A stretch of 64,000 nt of DNA, from NCBI GenBank assembly GCA_015680685.1, contig MNCI01008966.1:16984-80983 (forward strand). Direction: 5' to 3'. The notes below the pieces were generated by a model. The model did not search any database, was not told the DNA's origin, and saw only the letters and a list, made by a program, of their open reading frames with translations. Shown piece by piece: positions 59,031-64,000 of the stretch. Position 1 is the first letter of the stretch. Each line of letters begins with the position of its first letter. Position numbers and translations under genes: made by a program. Origin of the DNA: Gnetum montanum. Lineage: Eukaryota > Streptophyta > Gnetopsida > Gnetales > Gnetaceae.

Positions 59031-59653
59031 CAGTGCCCATGCGCACAATTGGGAAAGAAGTCTTTTAAGCAGTAAAGTAGCAAAACTCTTGTAGTCTGTT
59101 TGAAAGTTAGAGTATTTTCCAAGTGCCCGTAGTAGGAGGTCTAAGTGTGAACGGATCTTTATTCAAGCATTGTGTGCCTGAGCACATCTTGTGTACAGCA
59201 ATAAAGACGAGCTCTTTGATTCATCCTTGCAGCACTTGAGATTTGTTTTCTTACACATTTCTTTTATTTTATTTTTTTATGCATTTATTTTATTTTATTT
59301 TATTTTATGCACTTTACATTTCTATTATTAACGTAGCAATTCANCGAATGCTGGTGTTAGGATTAGTTAGAACTTAGTTAATGAGTTGTTAAGATAAATT
59401 AGTCACTTAGTAATTTCTCTTCTCCCTTATTAGCACAAGACATAAAAACATAAAAGATATAAAAATCATATGCCTCAAGCTTACTTAACCATACAATCAT
59501 GACATACAAGTAAGTTTGGAAAGACAACAATCAACCAACCCGTCCTTGTTCCACAAAGGCGCATAAACACTTAGTCCTTGGAATTTGACCCGATCGTGCA
59601 TGAAACGCTCGTATTCGTATGGTTGAGCATAGGGGTACCTCGTCGCTCATCAT

Positions 59654-59671
59654 TGGTGCCATTGTCGAGGA
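59654..59671 (+). promoter_or_regulatory. E6 primer binding site, tRNA-Asp type
   Basis: TGGTGCCATTGTCGAGGA matches the tRNA-Asp complement at 14 of 18 positions. All four differences are C-to-T or G-to-A. Confidence 0.7.
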
Positions 59672-59788
59672 CTTAGTTGTTTGTGCGCTAACTAGAACAT
59701 AGGAAATCAATCACATCATTAGAACGAACCCTTAGGGTTGGTTGAGAAAATAATAAATAACAATACATTGCACACTAAATAGACAAGT

Positions 59789-62174
59789 ATGTCTCCTTCT
59801 TTGTACAAAAGTGCCTCACCACCTAGGTCTGAAACAAGAAACAATCAGCGATGTAATACACATGACATTGATCCGCCAGTCCCTAAACAAGTTGGAGTGG
59901 TATATCTTCATCCCGATGAGTATATACACCTTTATCCTCCATCAAGACAAACAACTGCGTTGGTGAGACTTAGAAGGTAACATAGTGTTACCTCTCGATC
60001 ATTCAATCCTGAGCATGCTTCTTCATGCTCTCACACAAATTGGCATGCTGCACTTACATGCAGAATACATTGTGCAAGACCATGACTCTAAAGAATACCT
60101 TCCCATAGAGGCACAACATCAAAGGGACTTGCAACAGGAGAGACATCATAAGTCTTTGAAGGATAAGTGGCCCCAGGATGCCCCACATGTCTTAAGCAAA
60201 ACTGAGGGTGGTGAACCTACCTCAAGCAGTTGCCCTCATAACGATGTTCCTTCCCTTGACTTTGGCCAAGGGGTTGTGTATCAGAATCTTCATTCCACTA
60301 TTCATAACCCAAGTTTTGATACCCATAGGCACAAAGGGTCTGAAAAAGGAACACGAACTCATGATAAAGGTGGGCATTCTAATCGCAATCGTGATTGGGG
60401 TCAAGACTGTAGAAGAGAAGGTAGCAGACACCGTCATGGTGACGGTTTGTCTTCTTCTTCACCTTCATCATCTCCTTCACCCTCTCCTTCAATATCCAAA
60501 TGCAGTCATAAAGAAAAAGACCATGGGGATAAAGGTAGGCAAAGTGGAAGTCATAGACGAAATAGCCAAGAAAGGGGACAAGGACACTCTAGAGAGTCAC
60601 GACATAGAAAAACGGAGAGTAGGGAACAACATAGGCATCATAGATGCCATGGGCGAGACAACCACAATGAACCCCTACTCGCTACTCAAAGTATGTTAGA
60701 CATAACTGAGGCTATTAGAATTCCAAGAAGGCACCAAAAAGATAGTAGGATCAAGAGATTAGATATGAACAACATCCCATGATTTGAAGGGGGATACAAC
60801 GTTGATCCTCAAAATCATTTACAAGCATTCCATGATGCATGTGCCTTACAGAACATAGAGAACGAATGGCAAAAACTTAAGTTGTTCCCATAGACATTAG
60901 TTAAATAAGCGAAAAGCTGGTACCGATCTTTAGAACTAGAATCCATTCATAGGTGGAGTACTATGTTAGAACTATTTAATGACAAGTACCAAACGTACTC
61001 CTGAGTGTCTACCTTGCGAAAGGAAATCCAAGGCTGGAAACAAGGAGGACATGAACCCTTGGATGCTGCCATGGGCTGATACTATGCATTGTTACATCAT
61101 TGTCCTGGCCATGGTTATTCGTAATGGGATCAACTACACCATCTCGTGAATGGGCTTAGGCATGAAATGAAAAGAACCCTTAGGACTTATGCACAAGGGA
61201 GACTATCCGAGCTTAGGTCCTATCAAATTCAAAGACTATTGGAACAAGTTGCTAAGGAAGAAGGTGAGCTATGGAAGAGAGAAAGTGTGTAAGAGTATAA
61301 TCGAGATCCTTCCCTTCGGAAGAGGGGAGTAAGATTTTGTAAGGATGAAGAGTCACCACTCGAAGAGATGGTGAATAGAAAAACTTTACCTATACAAAAG
61401 ATGACATCAAAAGTTTTGGCAAAGGTAGACCAAATGTGGGATTCCCTAGACAATAGATTTTAAATTGTTCTTAAAATAGTAAAGGAGTCTAGAAAGCAAG
61501 GTAGTGATCGCGAAAAAGGAAAAAAGAGAGAACTTGAACATGCATGTAGCAAGGGTAAGGGCAAAGTTACCATCATTGAAGAGGTTGTGGAGTCAGAAAC
61601 AGACAATGATAGTGGATGCAAGATATGTCAATATGATCATCTTAAGGGATGTTTCCCTGTAATCTCACATCTGTAGGAGTCTGGGGTGCATGCACTCAAC
61701 CCACGATTGAATAAACAGTAAGCACCCCAAAGATTACCTTATTCTCAAGGTAACCCAAGACAGTTCCACCAACCCTTAACGTATTATCCCAATGGAACTC
61801 CACCACAACCAATTGAGCAATATCAATAGTGGAAATACCCACAATCATGGGGAATGCCACCACCAAGGCAATAGTATCCTTACCGGCAACCTGACCCATA
61901 TGGATATTATGTGCAATAGCCAGTCTCTTCACATGACTCTACTGGCCACGGTACTCCTCAACCTCACTACCAAGCTCATGAGTATTATGGGACTCCCTCT
62001 TCTAGGGGCGATATTCCACAAGCATATCATCCTTCTCATCCGACCACATCTCTTCTACCAATAGCTCCACTACCACCTACTCCAACTATGCAGGGTGAAA
62101 TCCCTACCTAGCCGCAACAACATAATGCCACAAGGGCTGTTAACTCTCAACCTACTATTGGTTCCAACAACCAC
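59789..62174 (+). pseudogene. gag: E6 gag, with frameshift and many stops
   Basis: It starts MSPSLYKSASPPRSETRNNQ at 59789, with VVYLHPDEYIHLYPPS. A frameshift near 59975 leads to the open frame 59985-60782. That frame carries a Ser-rich and Arg/His/Lys/Ser-rich disordered region (residues about 115-235, SR-protein-like) and EPLLATQSMLDITEAIRIPR. After a TGA come FEGGYNVDPQNHLQAFHDAC, KSWYRSLELESIHRWSTMLE, VDQMWDSLDNRF and a zinc knuckle CKICQYDHLKGCF (61618-61656; last Cys replaced by Phe). The tail is Gln/Tyr/Pro-rich. About 14 stops interrupt one otherwise continuous frame; many are TAG where Gln is expected. Confidence 0.82.
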
Positions 62175-64000
62175 ATGAAGAAAAGGCCTTTATTTAGAAC
62201 CAACAATCCAACCAAGCCTTTGCAATCACAAGCGGCTGATTCCTTAGACACCTCAATATCAATCAAAACTTCAAAGCCCCCTTTAACCCAATCACTACAC
62301 TCAATGCATACGATCATGCTAACACATGTCGTCACCAATTGGATCAAAGCTAGCCACCTTCCCAGGAAATTCTCTGATCCTAGGAGTCCTCTTCTATACT
62401 TAAAAATTGCTAGAAATGCACCGTGCAAGGCTCTTTTGGATTCAGGTTCCAGTGTCAACTTGATTTCTCAAGAAATATACAAGGCCTGGAACCTGCCTCC
62501 ATTGAAAAAGAGCAACATCCATCTAGAGTTGGCCAACCAGTTCATCACTATTCCATTGGGACTGGTGGAAGACATTGTTACCATTGTTTGTGGATGGTCA
62601 TACACAGCTAACTTCCTAGTGATTCAGGTAAACAATGGTAAGGGGGACTTCCCAATCATAATGGAAAGAGCATGGCTAAGCACCATCGACGCATGCCTAG
62701 GAATCTACAATCTTTCCCTAGAAATATCAAAGGAAAATACATTTGAAAAGATCGAGAAGAAGAAAGTTTCATTCATCACATATAGTGACATAGGGTGTAA
62801 TTGCGTGCAGAGGTCATGGTTTGTGCAAAGTTTAGCATTGCCTGCATGCAATCAATGTGCAGAAGTGATTAACATACAAAGATGGCTGTATGCAGTAGCC
62901 ACACGACAGGAAGACACCCAGTGGCTAACATCTGATCAAGAAAACAATTCACTCATATGCATGGAACCAACTAAGGGTTTGACTTGTGCTTACATCAATA
63001 GCATAAACACATTAGAGCAAGTCCATCACCAACTTCCAAGTCTTAACCTTGAAAATATCAATTGGGAAAAGTTGGAAATCCCTGAGAAATTTAAGCAGGA
63101 GCCCCTCGAGTTGAAACCATTGCCCACTGGTATGGAATACACATTCCTTAAAAATGAAAAACTGGTAATTATCAACGCTAAGCTTGCTCCTCAACATAAA
63201 GAAGAATTGTTAAAGGTAATAAATAAATGGTTGGAAGCCTTCGCTTGGTCATATCCTGAATTAACTGGAATAGATCCTAGGATATGCCAACATAGAATTT
63301 ACATTGACCCCTCCATGAGGCCTCGAAGACAACCGCGGAGGCAATTGAACCCTAAGCTGAAGCAAGTAGTTAAGGAAGAAATCAAACAGCTTCTCAAGGC
63401 TAGGTTCATGTACCCAATTTCTGATAGTGAATGGGTTAGCCCCTTAGTTATTATGCCTAAAAAGGGAGGCAAATGGAGGGTGTGCATAGATTTCAGGCTA
63501 CTAAATATGGCAACATTCAAAGATCACTTTCCATTGCCATTTGTCGACCAAGTCTTAGACACCATTGCAGGGCATCGCTATTATAGTTTTCTGAATGGAT
63601 ATAGTGGATATAACCAAATACAAATAGCCCCAGAAGACCAAGCCAAGACTACGTTCACTAGTCCTTGGGGAACGTTCACATACAAATGGATGCTGTTTGG
63701 CTTGTGCAATGCCCCTGCAACATTTCAACAACTAGTTCTAAGCATATTCCAATAGCAGATAGGGAATGGCGTGGAGGTCTTTATGAACAACTTCTCCACT
63801 TATAAAGCAAACTTTGATCAAGCCTTGGACTAGTTGAAGCAAGTGTTAAAAAGATGTGTAGAAACCAATTTCAGGCTTAACTGGCAGAAAAGCCATTTGA
63901 TGGTCCAAGAAGGCATAGTACTAGGGCAAAAAATCTCACACAAAAGGATAGAGGTAGACCCTGAGAAAATCAAAATTATCCAAGGAATTACCCATCAACC
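62175..64000 (+). pseudogene. pol: E6 pol: intact-frame protease and RT, continuing beyond window
   Basis: The 526-codon frame has: protease, residues about 70-200, with ALLDSGSSVNLIS (D-S-G at 89-91); linker LELKPLPTGMEYTFLKNEKL; RT from about residue 375 with RRQLNPKLKQVVKEEIKQLL, FMYPISDSEWVSPLVIMPKK, NGYSGYNQIQIAPEDQ and LFGLCNAPATFQQLVLSIFQ. A TAG at 63753-63755 ends it, but the frame continues: VEVFMNNFSTYKANFDQALD (63772-63831), then RCVETNFRLNWQKSHLMVQE towards RNase H. The catalytic FMDD reads FMNN (63780-63791), which should abolish polymerase activity. Length and order are normal for the family. Confidence 0.86.

Larger units (their letters stand above)
58875..59652 (+). repeat. 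E6 5' LTR (778 bp)
   Basis: It starts TGATGAGAGCGG and ends CGTCGCTCATCA. The 34-bp tandem repeat lies at its start, TATA-like CCTATAAATAC at 59021-59031, and GCAATAAAGACGAG at about 59200-59213. The U5 end GGGGTACCTCGTCGCTCATC matches the E3 LTR end. Ambiguous base N at 59344. Left flank gcaat; the right copy is out of the window. Confidence 0.85.
58875..64000 (+). mobile_element. E6: youngest-looking Ty3/gypsy element, cut by window end
   Basis: 5' LTR 58875-59652, PBS 59654-59671, gag from 59789, then an open 526-codon protease/RT frame 62175-63755 continuing past one stop to the window end. Gag (from 59985) and pol share one frame, so the ancestor probably made a single Gag-Pol. It has more CG, longer frames and less indel damage than E1-E5. 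It is still not active as seen: about 14 stops in gag, and RT FMDD reads FMNN. Confidence 0.88.

Noticed and set aside
60208-60699. 163-codon frame on the plus strand in E6 gag
   Set aside because: Out-of-frame shadow of the gag frame 59985-60782, caused by its Arg/Ser/His-rich codon composition.
62147-62458. Minus-strand frame opposite E6 protease (103 codons)
   Set aside because: Shadow of the well-supported plus-strand pol frame; no family resemblance.

Overview
This is a repeat-filled window from a large seed-plant nuclear genome, most likely a gymnosperm such as a conifer (inference). No intact host protein gene, tRNA or rRNA was recognised. Almost everything is old, mutated retrotransposon sequence: six Ty3/gypsy-type elements of one non-chromovirus (Athila/Tat-like) lineage, here called E1-E6, a Tat-like fragment, a Copia-like solo LTR, two copies of one LINE family, an RTE-like LINE 3' end and a tRNA-derived SINE. 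Open frames are short, CG is scarce, and no copy keeps a full set of catalytic residues.

Layout: E1 (minus, 1-9463; its 3' end lies outside the window). RTE-like LINE 3' end (9560-10090). LINE-A copy 2 (minus, about 11640-12690), split by a SINE. ORF1-like fragment (12700-13000). E2 (plus, 13125-26104), the most complete element: LTR, PBS, gag, pol, long spacer, extra ORF, LTR. LINE-A copy 1 (plus) begins at 26105, is split at 27105, and resumes at 56598-57404. The 29.5 kb between is a nest. Host element E4 (27106-56592, exact 5-bp target duplication) contains E3 (27789-34131), E5 (45341-55475) and a Copia-like solo LTR (55504-56559), each with its own 5-bp duplication. E4 has also lost its 5' half; a piece of a Tat-like integrase and 3' end lies there instead. 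At 57405-58874 is a short stretch not recognised as a transposon. E6 (plus, 58875-64000, runs off the end) is the best preserved, with a 526-codon protease/reverse-transcriptase frame.

The point most worth following up is a module between pol and the 3' LTR, seen in E1, E2, E4 and E5 and in cut-down form in E3. It has (i) a second polypurine-like tract after pol, (ii) a T-rich tract and conserved non-coding blocks, (iii) in several copies a TATA-like site preceded by motifs resembling that element's own LTR U3, and (iv) a roughly 2.8-kb extra ORF (aORF) for a basic, then globular, then long coiled-coil protein with a conserved C-terminus. E3 and E5 lost the reverse transcriptase and integrase but kept gag, the spacer blocks and both ends of the aORF. 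This suggests the module acts in cis, or that the aORF product matters for mobility.
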